From contig JAJDAH010000049.1 in assembly GCA_029261965.1 (NCBI GenBank), positions 1-53,829 of the forward strand: a stretch of DNA of 53,829 nucleotides. The letters run 5' to 3'. Source of the stretch: Polyangiaceae bacterium. Lineage in GTDB: Bacteria > Myxococcota_A > Polyangia > Polyangiales > Polyangiaceae. The notes below the pieces were generated by a model, which worked only from the letters and a program-made list of their open reading frames with translations, was not told where the DNA came from and did no database searches. The position numbers and the translations under genes were made by a program. Positions 1 to 10,240 of this stretch are shown here, piece by piece (the stretch's first letter is position 1; every line of letters begins with the position of its first letter).

Positions 1-1
1 C

Positions 2-868
2 GGTCCGCACCTACGCGACTCGACTCAGGTCGCAGCCATCCTCGACCAGGGGCTAGGAAAGCCGAAATTGCGAGAGGCCGTCGTTGCCCTCGTGCCGCGG
101 TCGGGGGACCGGGGGGCTTGGGTGAAGGGGGCGGGGCTTCCGGTGGCAACGGTTCACGCCGACCGCGCCGACCGGGTGTTTCTCATTGTCAACGATCGAG
201 TAGTGGTCATGGCGCCGCCGAGTGCGCAGGCCACCATCACCAAGCAGTTGGCTCAGGCCGGTCCGCGTTTTCGACTCAAGCCTTCGTCGGGTCCCGAAGC
301 GATGAGCGCGTACCTCGTCACTCCGGAACGCGCGGTGCGTGGACTGGGAGCGCCGATTACCGTTCCGAAATCCTTCCGGTGGCTGCGCGTAGAGGTGACG
401 ATCGTCGCCGAGGGCGTTGTGCTGCGGCTCGAGGCTGAAGATGAATCACCCGAAGCGGCGACGAAAAACGCCGAAGCGCTAACAGGGCAATTCGACGCCA
501 TCATCGCGCAGGTTGGGCTTCTCCAAGCCATCATAGGGAAGGTGGAGCGTGTGCAATTTCGGGCCAAGGGTTCGACGATCACGGCGACCGCTCGGGCCAC
601 CAACAAACAGCTCAAGCTCCTGATGACGTTTGCGGAGGAGGAAATCCGACGCTTCGACGAGCGCCGCCGCGCCGCCGAGAAGAAACGGCAAGAGGAGCGC
701 GATCGAGACGAAAAGGACGACGGCAAGCGGACGAAAAGTCAGCCGACCGATGGCGGCAGGGCCCAGAAGCCTGCGCCCGGCTCGCCGGATCCGTCCCCAC
801 CCAGCTCGCCCACGCCGCCGAGCCCACCCGCGCCGCCGAGCCCACCCGCGCTGCCGACACCCCCGTAG
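2..868 (+). CDS. Hypothetical protein, 5'-truncated by the window edge, Pro/Ser-rich C-terminal tail
   Basis: The reading frame is open from the first complete codon of the window, so the true start lies upstream and only 288 C-terminal residues are visible. The visible part has an alpha/beta-looking region, a charged Glu/Arg/Lys helix (EEEIRRFDERRR, then a long Arg/Glu/Asp stretch), and a tail made almost only of Pro, Ser, Ala and Thr. The DNA for the tail (about 795-866) is a short tandem repeat of CCGCCGAGCCCACCCG-type units. I do not recognise the family. The alternation of hydrophobic strands before the charged helix suggests a folded domain plus a disordered tail. It is convergent with the next gene, with a gap of about 8 bp. 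Confidence 0.6.
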   Translation, partial: GPHLRDSTQVAAILDQGLGKPKLREAVVALVPRSGDRGAWVKGAGLPVATVHADRADRVFLIVNDRVVVMAPPSAQATITKQLAQAGPRFRLKPSSGPEAMSAYLVTPERAVRGLGAPITVPKSFRWLRVEVTIVAEGVVLRLEAEDESPEAATKNAEALTGQFDAIIAQVGLLQAIIGKVERVQFRAKGSTITATARATNKQLKLLMTFAEEEIRRFDERRRAAEKKRQEERDRDEKDDGKRTKSQPTDGGRAQKPAPGSPDPSPPSSPTPPSPPAPPSPPALPTPP

Positions 869-876
869 CGCCGGTC

Positions 877-2016
877 TCAGCCGCGTTGGTGCTGTGTGGC
901 TTTGGCGATGCTCGTGAGCATCCGGTCCGCCTGAGCCGGATCGAGCGTGCCGACGGCGAGTGCCCGGCCTCTTCGCGGCTCGACGACGATCCGGCATCGG
1001 CCACGAACGGAATCGGAGAGTGCGGTCAATCCGAAGTCGACGACCAGACCCATGACGATGATGAGCGCGCCCATCCCGAGAAGCGACCCGGAGCCGCCAG
1101 GCACGCGCAGGCCGTCGACGAACAACCCCACGCCGAGGTAGCTGCCCAACACGAGCGCCAAGAGGCCGGCGTACAGACCCGCCCGCGCAAAACGCACCTC
1201 GCGGGTGACCCGGGCGAGGTTCTGAAGCGGTACGATCGTTTCTCGGTCGCGCAGCACTCGGCCCAAGAGCTCGGTCCGGTGCGCGAGCTCGAGCCCGCGC
1301 TCGGTGAGGCGTAGGGTGGCAGGGGTGCGATAGCGGAACGCGATTCGGCCGATGAATCGCAAGACGTGCAAAACGAGCACGATGCCCGTCAACGCGAGCA
1401 GCGTCGTCACGACCACGCCGCGAGGGGCTGGGGTCACTTCCCCGGACAGGTGATCCGTCGATTGGTCGCTCGTCCGCACGAGCGACCTGATGACGGCGTC
1501 GTCGGCGTGCTCGAGCAACCTTCGCGCATCCTTCGCCGCCGACGACTCGCTCGCTCGGAGCGCTCCAGCGGCGAAAACGCCATCCGCTCGGTCCAAACCG
1601 AGCAGCTCGGGCTTTCGGGCGACTTCTGCTACCGATTGCCAAAAGGAGGGCGCGTCATCGTCGAGCGCGGCATCGATGCCGCCGATTGCATCGCACCGGG
1701 TGTGCGCGGCAAGCCAGACGAGCTGGCCTGTTAGCTTCTCCCGCTCGGCATCCTCGCTCGGAAAGTTTCGTGCGACCCACAGGGCGAGAGTCGCGCCGAC
1801 TAAACGCGACTCGGCGGCCGTTCGTGCACCTTCGCTCGTGATGCGGGCGACATCGGAGGTGCCAGCCGCCTGACCGTCATCGGAAGCGGCCTCGCTCGGC
1901 TCGAGAAAACTCGCGTCGCGTCTGTCCGCGGCCGATAGCGCGGCCTCCGCGACCAAGTGTCCCGTCTGGTCGTCCGCGCCCAGCTCGCGGACCAGTTCTT
2001 CGTCCTCGCGCGACAT
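877..2016 (-). CDS. Hypothetical membrane protein, three predicted TM helices
   Basis: A 379-aa protein starting with ATG; GAGGA lies just upstream of the start. Residues 1-195 are soluble and Ala/Asp/Glu-rich. Hydrophobic segments sit at about 201-222, 279-301 and 311-331. Between the first and second segments is a basic stretch with strand-like sequence (TPATLRLTERGLELAHRTEL) reminiscent of a small cytoplasmic beta domain. It ends with a short soluble tail. I cannot assign a family. It lies 72 bp downstream of panD on the same strand and could be co-transcribed. The codon use (G/C at third positions) is typical of the window. Confidence 0.6.
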   Translation of the reverse strand: MSREDEELVRELGADDQTGHLVAEAALSAADRRDASFLEPSEAASDDGQAAGTSDVARITSEGARTAAESRLVGATLALWVARNFPSEDAEREKLTGQLVWLAAHTRCDAIGGIDAALDDDAPSFWQSVAEVARKPELLGLDRADGVFAAGALRASESSAAKDARRLLEHADDAVIRSLVRTSDQSTDHLSGEVTPAPRGVVVTTLLALTGIVLVLHVLRFIGRIAFRYRTPATLRLTERGLELAHRTELLGRVLRDRETIVPLQNLARVTREVRFARAGLYAGLLALVLGSYLGVGLFVDGLRVPGGSGSLLGMGALIIVMGLVVDFGLTALSDSVRGRCRIVVEPRRGRALAVGTLDPAQADRMLTSIAKATQHQRG

Positions 2017-2088
2017 GCGGTCCTCGCCTTATCCGAACGCCGGCGAGTCCGCCAGCATTCGCCTAATGCGGGCCGTCTTCGGCCGGAA

Positions 2089-2502
2089 TCAGGCGCTCGC
2101 CGTGGGGCCCGAGATCGAGTTCAGGACCCGCCCGGGCTGCTCTTCGACATGTGGGTCGACCACACGGTTCTCCCGGTCGACGAGCACCACCGTGGGTTTG
2201 TGTTCCCGGGCCTCTTCTCGGCTCATTTCCGCGAATGTCGCAATGATGACCAGATCACCCGGGTTGGTGAGATGGGCAGCGGCGCCGTTGACACAAATCG
2301 CCCGTGAGCCGCGTGGGCCTTCGAGCGCATAGGTCACGAGTCGGCCGCCACCGGTGACGTTCCAGATGTGAACCGCCTCGTTCGGCAAGATGTCCGCCGC
2401 ATCCATGAGGTCAGCGTCGATCGTGACGCTGCCTTCGTAGTCGAGGTCGGCGTGGGTGACAGTGGCCCGATGGAGCTTCGACTTGAAGATGTTCAGCTTC
2501 AT
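2089..2502 (-). CDS. panD: Aspartate 1-decarboxylase proenzyme
   Basis: A 137-aa pyruvoyl-dependent enzyme that converts L-aspartate to beta-alanine for pantothenate and CoA synthesis. It starts [20 protein letters not shown] and carries the self-cleavage site YEGSVTID (Gly-Ser), where the Ser becomes the pyruvoyl group. It also has the conserved [12 protein letters not shown] block. The frame is open for 24 codons upstream, but ATG 2502 is preceded by AAGGATGA at normal spacing and matches the family N-terminus. Length is typical for PanD. No other pantothenate gene is adjacent. The last ~20 residues are a less conserved tail. Confidence 0.95.
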   Translation of the reverse strand: MKLNIFKSKLHRATVTHADLDYEGSVTIDADLMDAADILPNEAVHIWNVTGGGRLVTYALEGPRGSRAICVNGAAAHLTNPGDLVIIATFAEMSREEAREHKPTVVLVDRENRVVDPHVEEQPGRVLNSISGPTASA

Positions 2503-2692
2503 TTTGTCATCCTTATGCGTCGCGTCATAGCGGCCCAATTTGACTCGGGTCCACTTGCGAGACGCTGAAAACATAGGCCCCGGGGACGCGGAGCGTCAAG
2601 GCGAGTGACACGGAATTTGGCCCCCGGCGGCCCTAACCGGTACCCAAAAATGGTGGCGCGGCTCAGTCGCGCCCGTCCCCTTCGGAGGAACC

Positions 2693-2944
2693 ATGACCAA
2701 ACGCACCAAGGCCGAGATGCTCGAAAACCTGCGGGTGATGCTCCGAGATGTCTTCAAGCTGCGTAGCGGCGGCGTGGCCTACGCGCGGTTGGCTAGGGCC
2801 CATGGGTACGTCGATGGGTACATGCGAGTCCTCTTGGACACCCAGGTGGCCAGCAAGAAGGAGCTGCTCGACCTCGTGGCCGAGGAGCGGCAGGGCACCT
2901 ACGGTCCAATGACCGCGACGCTAGAACCCGAAGTCGCGGCCTGA
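2693..2944 (+). CDS. Small hypothetical protein (83 aa)
   Basis: Starts ATG with an excellent CGGAGGA ribosome binding site 4-5 bp upstream. The predicted fold is all-helical: a basic N-terminal helix (MTKRTKAEMLENLRVMLRDV), a central Tyr/Gly-rich turn containing YARLARAHGYVDGYM that could be a helix-turn-helix-like pair, and a C-terminal acidic helix. It has no signal peptide or TM helix. It is divergent from panD across about 190 bp, and the following lipoprotein is convergent. The function is unknown; the HTH suggestion is weak. Confidence 0.65.
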   Translation: MTKRTKAEMLENLRVMLRDVFKLRSGGVAYARLARAHGYVDGYMRVLLDTQVASKKELLDLVAEERQGTYGPMTATLEPEVAA

Positions 2945-3042
2945 GAGATCTCAACCCACCGCGCCCGCCACCGATCAGGCGGCGGGGCGATCGCGACCGT
3001 GCGGTCTCGTGCGGCCGCTTGCCCTGGAAAGGCCGGCCCGCC

Positions 3043-4107
3043 TCAGGGAACGCACATCTGGTTGCTGCGGTCGAACGTGCCGTTGATCTTGAATCCGGCG
3101 AGCGCGATGTTGCCGGTCAGGCGCCACGAGTCGGTGCAGCTCGAGGTGTTGTCCGAGCACCAGTCGCCCTGGGGCAACCCGCCGGTGGTCATGAACCCCG
3201 GAGATCCGGCGCACTTGCCATCCGCCGTGTTCTTCCATCGCGCCGTGTCCTGGCTCAACAGCACGCAAAGCGACTGGTCGAGCGTGTCGATGCGCACCTC
3301 GTCCGCCTGCTCGACGGTGATGACGCCATCGAATGAACCGGCGGTCATGTCCCAGGGGCGCTCTCCACTCGCCGGCGCACAGCCCGAGGTCGGGGAGAGG
3401 TTCGAGGGATCGAACACGCCCACGCAGTTGTGGTCGGCTGACATCGTGAAGTTGTATTCGATGCGCACCGTCGGCAGGAGCGCGAAGTTGTCGAGGGTGT
3501 CGTCGATGTAGATGGCGATGGTGGCCGGGTTCGCCGGGTCGTCGAACACCATGTTTAGATCGAGCGTGCCGTCCGAGTTCTCGCTCATGGTGAACGGCGT
3601 GCTCGGGGCGTTGACCGTTACCCCCGACGCGACGAAGTCGTCGAAGCAGCTGCCGTCTTTCGGCGCGCCGATGATCGACTGCGGCGGCCCACCGCCGGAT
3701 CGCACCATGTTGTTTACGAAATCGAACGCGAACATCCAGTTGTAGCGAGCTTCGCCGCTCTGATTGCACTCGGGTTGGTTGATCGTGATCGCCGGCCGAA
3801 GCACGGAGTCTTGGAAGAAGGGTGTCACGAGCCCCGCTGGACCGGTCGTTTCGAGGCCGCGCACTCGCAATGTGGCTTCGTCGGCGCCGGTGTTGTCGTG
3901 CAACGCCAGGCACTCGGAACCCGGACCATCGGGTGCGGCGGCGAAGCAACTTGCCTCCGTCGGGACGCAGGGATTACCGCTCGACGTGGCGCCGCTTCCA
4001 CCGGTTCCACCGGTCCCGTCGCCATCACCGCCCCCGCAAGCTGCCGAGCCGATTACCAGAGCGGCTGCGCCCACCGAACCCAAGAGCCCATAAAAAGAAT
4101 GCTTCAT
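3043..4107 (-). CDS. Putative lipoprotein with Gly-rich linker
   Basis: A 354-aa secreted protein. The signal peptide ends in a lipobox (VIGSAAC, Cys about 24) followed by GGGDGDGTGGTGGSGATSSG, the linker style common to many lipoproteins in this window. The mature part has about ten Cys residues, probably disulfide-bonded, and beta-strand-like sequence. The start ATG 4107 has AAGGAG about 9 bp upstream. It has no recognisable enzyme motif and resembles in style the 392-residue lipoprotein at 17200-18375 (Cys, DNTGADE/TNPATG-type loops), so the two may belong to one envelope lipoprotein class. The role is unknown. Confidence 0.7.
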   Translation of the reverse strand: MKHSFYGLLGSVGAAALVIGSAACGGGDGDGTGGTGGSGATSSGNPCVPTEASCFAAAPDGPGSECLALHDNTGADEATLRVRGLETTGPAGLVTPFFQDSVLRPAITINQPECNQSGEARYNWMFAFDFVNNMVRSGGGPPQSIIGAPKDGSCFDDFVASGVTVNAPSTPFTMSENSDGTLDLNMVFDDPANPATIAIYIDDTLDNFALLPTVRIEYNFTMSADHNCVGVFDPSNLSPTSGCAPASGERPWDMTAGSFDGVITVEQADEVRIDTLDQSLCVLLSQDTARWKNTADGKCAGSPGFMTTGGLPQGDWCSDNTSSCTDSWRLTGNIALAGFKINGTFDRSNQMCVP

Positions 4108-4256
4108 CCGAGTATCTCCTTTTGGCCGGGCTGCCGCGAGGCGGCATCCAGCCCTCCTAAGCCAAGGGTACTTACTTTATTCCGCCGGCGAGCGCCATGC
4201 GAACTCGCCCGCCAGCGGCGCCGATTTCGAGCAGGTTCCGCCCGAAAAGGGGGCCG

Positions 4257-5179
4257 TCAGGCGTCGACGTGCACCAACCGCTTCAGCTCCTCGAGCCGCT
4301 CGGCGATGCGCTCGTGGCTCAGGGTCGCGACTTCCGTGGTCCCGACTCCCTCGACGCAGAAGGAGGCCACCGTCGCCGCCATCAAAAGGCCTCGGCGGAG
4401 GGACGAGCCGTCGAGGGAATCGTCGCGGGCCAAAAAACCCAAAAGGGCCCCCGCAAACGTGTCACCCGCGCCAGTGGGGTCGACTTCGGTCTCCAGAGGA
4501 AAGGAGGGCGCAAAAAACGCTCCGTGCTCATCGAAGAGCAGCGCCCCGTATTCCCCACGTTTTATGATGAGCCGCTTCGGGCCGCGGCGGAGCACGTCTC
4601 GAGCCGCCTTTCGGATGTTGTGCTCGCCGCTGAGCTGGCGAACCTCCTCGTCGTTGATGGCGAGGGTGTCGATGCGACCTAGCACGTCGTCGAGCGTCTT
4701 CGGCTCGCCTTCGATCCAGAAGTTCATCGTATCGGCGGCGACGAACCTGGGGTTTTCGATCTGATCGAGAACTTCCAGCTGGAGTGACGGATGGATGTTG
4801 CCGAGCAGCACGAACGGCGTACTGCGATACGCGATCGGAAGCTTTGGACGAAAGTCCGCGAACACGTTGAGTTGAGTGTCGAGGGTTTCGCGGCTCGCGA
4901 GGTTTGCCGAATAGCGGCCCGCCCAGCGGAACGTCTTGCCTGCGACGCGTTCGATCCCCGCGGTATCGGCGCCCCGGGAGGCGAGGTCTTCGAGCGTGGC
5001 TTCTGGAAAGTCGTCACCGACCACCGCCACGAGGCGCACCGGTGCGAAGAGCGCAGCGGCATACGCACAATAGGTGGCGGAGCCCCCGACGACGTTCTTG
5101 TTGCTACCCGACGGTAGCTCGAGGTCGTCGAAGGCCATCGATCCCACGATCAAAATGGGGTGGCGTGCTTTGGGCGGCG

Positions 5180-5183
<4 letters not shown>
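4257..5183 (-). CDS. PfkB-family carbohydrate/nucleoside kinase
   Basis: A 308-aa ribokinase-fold kinase that transfers phosphate from ATP to a sugar or nucleoside hydroxyl. The PfkB N-terminal signature region is VVGGSATYCA (about 31-40). The C-terminal signature DPTGAGDTFAGALLG (about 235-249) includes the anion hole GAGD, with Asp 241 as catalytic base. Its start overlaps the stop of the methylthioadenosine phosphorylase gene by 4 bp (ATGA), so the two are translationally coupled. That makes a nucleoside or a methylthioribose-related sugar a plausible substrate; adenosine kinase-like activity is the best guess, but the sequence does not decide it. Confidence 0.85.
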
Positions 5184-6043
<860 letters not shown>

Positions 6044-6076
6044 CGCGAGCGCCGTACCATGCGCCCGACGTGGGGA

Positions 6077-6718
6077 TCAACCGTGCTTGTTGCGCTTTGC
6101 GCTCTCGAAGCCGTGTTCTTCGCGCGTAAGCTTCACCGCCAGGGGTGCCGTCCTCGAGTGACGGCACTCTTCCGCCAGGAATATCGAAACCAGGCTCTGG
6201 GTGGCCTCGTCGATGTCGTCGTTGACGATGATGTAGTCGAACATCTGGTGTTGACGGATCTCTTCTCGCGCCACACTGAAACGGCGCTGAACCGTTTCGT
6301 CGTCTTCGCTCGCGCGACCCCGCAAACGTTCGAGCAACGTCTCCATACTCGGCGGGAGAATGAACACTCCGACCGCGTCCGGCTTGTGGCTCTTGACCTG
6401 TTTGGCCCCCTGGTAGTCGATGTCGAAAACGATGCCGCGCGCGTTCGGGTCGAGCTCGGTTCTGCTCGTGCCGTAGAAATTCCCGTGAACCTCGGCCCAC
6501 TCGAGAAACGCATCCTCCGCGATGAGCTCCTCGAACTTCGCGCGGTCGATGAAATGATATTCGCGGCCGTCTCGTTCGCCTGTCCGTGGCTGGCGCGTCG
6601 TGTGCGATACGCTGAACCTCAGCCCGGGTACCTGTTCGAAAAGCCGCTTGGTGAGGGTCGTTTTGCCGGCGCCGGACGGCGAAGACACGATCAACAGGAT
6701 GGGCTCTCTACTCGACAT
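6077..6718 (-). CDS. gmk: Guanylate kinase
   Basis: A 213-aa enzyme that phosphorylates GMP to GDP with ATP. The P-loop SSPSGAGKTTL is near the N-terminus, followed by the GMP-binding region with SHTTRQPRTGERDGREYHF and EWAEVHGNFYGTS, and a lid region rich in Arg (RLRGRASEDDETVQRR). I chose ATG 6718, which has AGG about 6 bp upstream; an in-frame GTG at 6733 would add five residues. Either start overlaps the end of yicC, giving coupled translation. The yicC-gmk pair is conserved in many bacteria. Confidence 0.95.
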   Translation of the reverse strand: MSSREPILLIVSSPSGAGKTTLTKRLFEQVPGLRFSVSHTTRQPRTGERDGREYHFIDRAKFEELIAEDAFLEWAEVHGNFYGTSRTELDPNARGIVFDIDYQGAKQVKSHKPDAVGVFILPPSMETLLERLRGRASEDDETVQRRFSVAREEIRQHQMFDYIIVNDDIDEATQSLVSIFLAEECRHSRTAPLAVKLTREEHGFESAKRNKHG

Positions 6719-7580
6719 TCTGGACCTGCTCACGAATCCGTTCGACGTCGGCTTTCAACTCGACGACCAAGTGCGCCACGCTGGCGTCCTGGATTTTCGA
6801 GCCTATTGTATTCGCTTCACGTGAAATCTCTTGGAGGAGAAAGTCGAGCTTTCGCCCGATGGGGCCCGCAAAACCGAGCAACTTACCGAACTGGTCGAAG
6901 TGCGACGCCAGGCGGACGAGCTCTTCGGTGATGTCGCTGCGTTCGGCGAGCAAGGCGACCTCCATTTCGAGCCGATTTGCATCGAGCTCTACGCCGGCGT
7001 CGAGCACTAGCCGGTCGAGCTTTTCCCGCAGCCGACGCCGATAGCTCTCGGTCACTGCCGGCGCATGGTCGGCAATCTGCTCGCGGCAGCGCTCGGCTCG
7101 CTCGAGCCGGAGTCGGAGCTCGGTTTCGAGAGCGTCGCCCTCGGACGAGCGCATGAGCGCGAGGCTCTCGAGTGCCTCGGTGAATGCAGCGCGCAGTGCG
7201 TTCCTGACTTGGTCGACGGTCCCCGTCGGGGCGCTCGCCACGACGTCGGGCAGCGACACGAGCGCAGAGATGGGCAGTTCGGTCCCCGGCGCGAGCTCGT
7301 CGCGAAGCTCGGCCAATGACGCGTAGACCGCCTTTGCGCGATCGAGCGATAGGGTAGGGGGCGGCATGGCCGCCCCCTCGGTCCGGACGCCGATGTCGTA
7401 CCGGCCGCGCTCGAGCTGCTCCCGGGCGAGCTGCTCGACGAAAAACGAATGCTCTCCCAGCTCCGGCGGGACGCGCACACGGACGTCGACGAAGCGGTGG
7501 TTCAGCGATCGAAGCTCGACGAGCAGGCGTCCGTCGCCCAGAGGCGCGGCGCCCAGCCCGAGTCCCGTCATGCTCTTCAT
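6708..7580 (-). CDS. yicC: YicC-family endoribonuclease
   Basis: A 290-aa protein of the YicC/YloC family, with known members acting as endoribonucleases in stress-related RNA turnover. It begins MKSMTGLGLG and has the N-terminal LVELRSLNHRFVDVRVRVP block. The C-terminal DUF1732 block reads GRKLDFLLQEISREANTIGS followed by VELKADVERIREQVQNVE, the strongest signature. ATG 7580 directly abuts the stop codon of the epimerase gene (TGAATG), and its 3' end overlaps gmk, so it lies inside a coupled operon. Confidence 0.93.
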   Translation of the reverse strand: MKSMTGLGLGAAPLGDGRLLVELRSLNHRFVDVRVRVPPELGEHSFFVEQLAREQLERGRYDIGVRTEGAAMPPPTLSLDRAKAVYASLAELRDELAPGTELPISALVSLPDVVASAPTGTVDQVRNALRAAFTEALESLALMRSSEGDALETELRLRLERAERCREQIADHAPAVTESYRRRLREKLDRLVLDAGVELDANRLEMEVALLAERSDITEELVRLASHFDQFGKLLGFAGPIGRKLDFLLQEISREANTIGSKIQDASVAHLVVELKADVERIREQVQNVE

Positions 7581-8534
7581 TCAACAGTTCCGCGCTTCGG
7601 CGAGCTGTTCGAGGAAGGGGAGTGTACGCCTCACGCCTTCTTCCCAGAAGACCGTCGGCTCGTAGCCGAGGAGCTCCTGCGCCTTCGAGACATCCGCGAG
7701 CGAGTCCCGAACGTCGCCAGGCCGCGGCTCGACGTGTGCGACGTCGAGCTTCTTCCCGGTCAGCCGAGCGATCTCGGCGATGAGCGCGTTGATGCTGACG
7801 CGCCGTCCGGTGGCGATGTTGACCACCCGACCGTCGAGCTTCTTCCCAGAGTTGGCGGCGAGCAAGTTCGCCTGCACCGCGTTGTCGATGAACGAGAAGT
7901 CTCGGGTCTGCTCGCCGTCGCCATAGACGGTGAGCTTTTCGCCGCGAAGCGCCGCCCAGCCGAATCGCGGGACCGCCGCAGCGTAGGCCCCGTCGGGTCG
8001 CTGGTTCGGCCCGAAGATGTTGAAGTAGCGGAGGCTGAGTGTCTCGATTCCGTAGACCTTCGAGAAAGCCTCCATGTAGTTTTCGCCGGCGAGCTTGCTG
8101 ACCGCGTAGGGCGACCGCGGGTTCGTCGGCATCGTTTCCCGCTTGGGGAGGGTGGGTGTGTCCCCGTAGGCCGAAGAGGAGGCGGAAAAAACGACGCGGC
8201 GCACGCCCGCGTGGCGGGCCGCATCGAGGACGGTGACCGTGCCTCCGACGTTGACGCTGTCGGTCCGGATTGGGTTCTCGACGCTGCGAGGCACCGAGCC
8301 CAATGCGGCCAGATGAAAAACGACCTCGACGCCTTCACACGCTTCGGCCATCACCGCGGCGTCGCGAATGTCACCTTCGACGACGTGGATGCGGTCCCGA
8401 ACCGCGGTGAGGTTTTCCCAAAACCCCGTCGACACGTCGTCGAGTACGCGTACCGACTCACCGGCATGGCACAGCGCGAGCGTGAGGTTCGAGCCGATGA
8501 ATCCCGCGCCGCCGGTGACGAGAAAGCGGCTCAC
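7581..8534 (-). CDS. NAD-dependent epimerase/dehydratase (UDP-glucose 4-epimerase-like)
   Basis: A 317-aa extended SDR enzyme. The nucleotide-binding motif GGAGFIG is at residues 8-14; the catalytic Ser is in SASSSAYGD and the catalytic YxxxK in SPYAVSK. RYFNIFGPNQRPDGAYAAAVP and VYGDGEQTRDFSFIDN are typical of UDP-sugar 4-epimerases of the WbpP/GalE-like group. It probably acts on a UDP-hexose for surface polysaccharide, but the exact sugar cannot be read from the sequence. It starts with GTG, has a weak ribosome binding site, and lies 7 bp after the DUF507 gene and immediately before yicC. Confidence 0.85.
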   Translation of the reverse strand: MSRFLVTGGAGFIGSNLTLALCHAGESVRVLDDVSTGFWENLTAVRDRIHVVEGDIRDAAVMAEACEGVEVVFHLAALGSVPRSVENPIRTDSVNVGGTVTVLDAARHAGVRRVVFSASSSAYGDTPTLPKRETMPTNPRSPYAVSKLAGENYMEAFSKVYGIETLSLRYFNIFGPNQRPDGAYAAAVPRFGWAALRGEKLTVYGDGEQTRDFSFIDNAVQANLLAANSGKKLDGRVVNIATGRRVSINALIAEIARLTGKKLDVAHVEPRPGDVRDSLADVSKAQELLGYEPTVFWEEGVRRTLPFLEQLAEARNC

Positions 8535-8541
8535 AGAGCGC

Positions 8542-9051
8542 CTACAGTCCGCGCCGACGCTTGAGGTCCTCCATCATGCGACGGTACTCGACTTCCCAGA
8601 GGTGCCCGCCCTCTTCGACGTGCTTCAGCTTGGCGCGAACTTCTTGCTCGAGCTTGGCTTCGTCCGCGATTTGTTTCCGGAGGGGCACACGCATCTTTCG
8701 GCGCATGTCGACGTCTTCGGCGAAAATCTCGTCGACGTTGTGAGAGTGCATCAACATCTCGAGCAGTTGATCCAGGAGGTAGTCGACAGCATCTTCCTCG
8801 ATCTTGATGTTCATCTCGTCGGCGATCGCCTTGCGCATTCGCCCGAGCTCGCTCCCCGGCAGCTTGCGTGCATTGAGTAGATCGCGAGCCCGCTCTCCGA
8901 CCGCCTGCTCGTCACGGACGTACTGGTTCAGCACGGCCTCGACGTCGGCCACGACCTCCTTTTTCGATTCGCACTCGATGTCGCCGCCCGAAACTAGCGC
9001 TTCGACCATCTCGGTCGCGATCGGGCCAATCTTGGCCGGGTAGAGCCGCAT
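8542..9051 (-). CDS. DUF507 family protein
   Basis: A 169-aa predicted helical protein. It begins MRLYPAKIGPIATEMVEALV, a typical N-terminus of the DUF507 family of deltaproteobacteria and related phyla. It contains the two DUF507-type repeats, each with a helix rich in Glu/Arg followed by IKIEEDAVDYLLDQLLEMLM. The function of the family is not established. It is the first gene of the minus-strand run that continues with the epimerase, yicC and gmk, which hints at a housekeeping role. Confidence 0.8.
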   Translation of the reverse strand: MRLYPAKIGPIATEMVEALVSGGDIECESKKEVVADVEAVLNQYVRDEQAVGERARDLLNARKLPGSELGRMRKAIADEMNIKIEEDAVDYLLDQLLEMLMHSHNVDEIFAEDVDMRRKMRVPLRKQIADEAKLEQEVRAKLKHVEEGGHLWEVEYRRMMEDLKRRRGL

Positions 9052-9134
9052 GGGGCGTTACTAGTGGGTTAGCGGAGCCATGGCAATTGGAACGTCGGAA
9101 ATTTACCGACAAAAAGCCCGCCTCGACCGGCCCC

Positions 9135-10139
9135 TCATTTTCGGCTGAGCGTCTTGGGGTCGGTCGGTTTGCGAGCTCCGAGCCGCAAGCGGCGAAACAC
9201 CGCGTCTTTCTGCCTTTGCTTGTAGGCATCGTGACTCGCCTGGCCACTCTCGTTGTTCGATTCGGTCTCCACGTCCAAGAGCTGGAACTCGCAAAGCATG
9301 AAGACGATCGGACCGAGCGATTGCCATCCCTCCGGGGCGAGCTCCACGGTGTGCGCCGGGAGTCGCACGGGCACGTCCGTCACGAACTGGATCACTCGGT
9401 AGTTCGGATCCGTGAACTTGTTGTCGCTCGGGTTCAGCTCGTCTTCGAAGTGACCTTGAAATTGATCCACCATCTTTCGGAGATGAGGGTGATCGTCGCA
9501 GTAGCTCCTGAAGTGGAACAACGTATTCGCCGACTCGCCTGGCACGATGTAGTTGAACGGGAACATTCGCTCGCTCAGGTAGAGCAAGACGGGCAGGATG
9601 TCGTCGCGACTCCGTGTCACGATTCTGAACCGGAGCTTGTCGTACACCGCAGACGCCGTGCTCTCGGCCTTCGACATCAGCTTGGTGTAGATGGAGTCGA
9701 GGTTTTTTCTCCCGCCGACGAACTCGGTGATGGGAAATCCTTCGCTCAGCATCGTCCCGACGATTCGGTAGACTTTTTCCTCGACGAGATGAAAAAGCTC
9801 TCGGTCGCTCAACGGGAGGCGAAAGAGCTGCTCTTTTCCGTTCAAGTGCCCGATGATTTGCATGGCTTTCAGGATCGTGCAGGCGCACTGCTGCCGATGG
9901 CCTTTGCCTGAAGCCATCGCAAGCAAGCCATCGAGGGTGGCTCGTTCCACCGGCTTGGGGATCGCGAAAGCAAAGTTTCGCCTCAAGTAGTCGATGGCCT
10001 CGGTCTTGACGTGCTCGAGGTAAGTTTCGTCGCCTTCGTCGTCGGGATCGAACTCCTGGTTCAGGATGAACCGACGCACCTCTTCGGGTCCCGTCAGGTT
10101 GAGGCGGTGCCAATCGATCACCGAGCCGCCGCGCAGCAT
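9135..10139 (-). CDS. TIGR04552-type protein with RelA/SpoT-like fold region (start uncertain)
   Basis: A 334-aa protein from ATG 10139. The middle part (STASAVYDKLRFRIVTRSRD followed by a Leu-rich helix) resembles the synthetase-like region of RelA/SpoT proteins and fits the conserved family TIGR04552 as I remember it; catalytic (p)ppGpp-synthetase residues are not evident. ATG 10139 has no Shine-Dalgarno. The same frame stays open upstream to about 10271 and reads FTLHDVEALRLMLRGGSVID across the ATG, which looks like one continuous domain, yet it contains no ATG, GTG or TTG. The true start may be a CTG (10146-10148), or the sequence may hold an error. Confidence 0.6.
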   Translation of the reverse strand: MLRGGSVIDWHRLNLTGPEEVRRFILNQEFDPDDEGDETYLEHVKTEAIDYLRRNFAFAIPKPVERATLDGLLAMASGKGHRQQCACTILKAMQIIGHLNGKEQLFRLPLSDRELFHLVEEKVYRIVGTMLSEGFPITEFVGGRKNLDSIYTKLMSKAESTASAVYDKLRFRIVTRSRDDILPVLLYLSERMFPFNYIVPGESANTLFHFRSYCDDHPHLRKMVDQFQGHFEDELNPSDNKFTDPNYRVIQFVTDVPVRLPAHTVELAPEGWQSLGPIVFMLCEFQLLDVETESNNESGQASHDAYKQRQKDAVFRRLRLGARKPTDPKTLSRK

Positions 10140-10240
10140 GAGCCGCAGCGCTTCGACGTCGTGGAGCGTGAACTCGTCGATCCGTTTGAGCGACGGCCTA
10201 GCGCCGGATTCTGACGGCGGTTCCGTAGCCGCCGCCTTCG

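Noticed and set aside
479-1642. Long minus-strand Arg-rich frame crossing two genes
   Set aside because: Overlaps two better-supported genes on opposite strands and is low-complexity.
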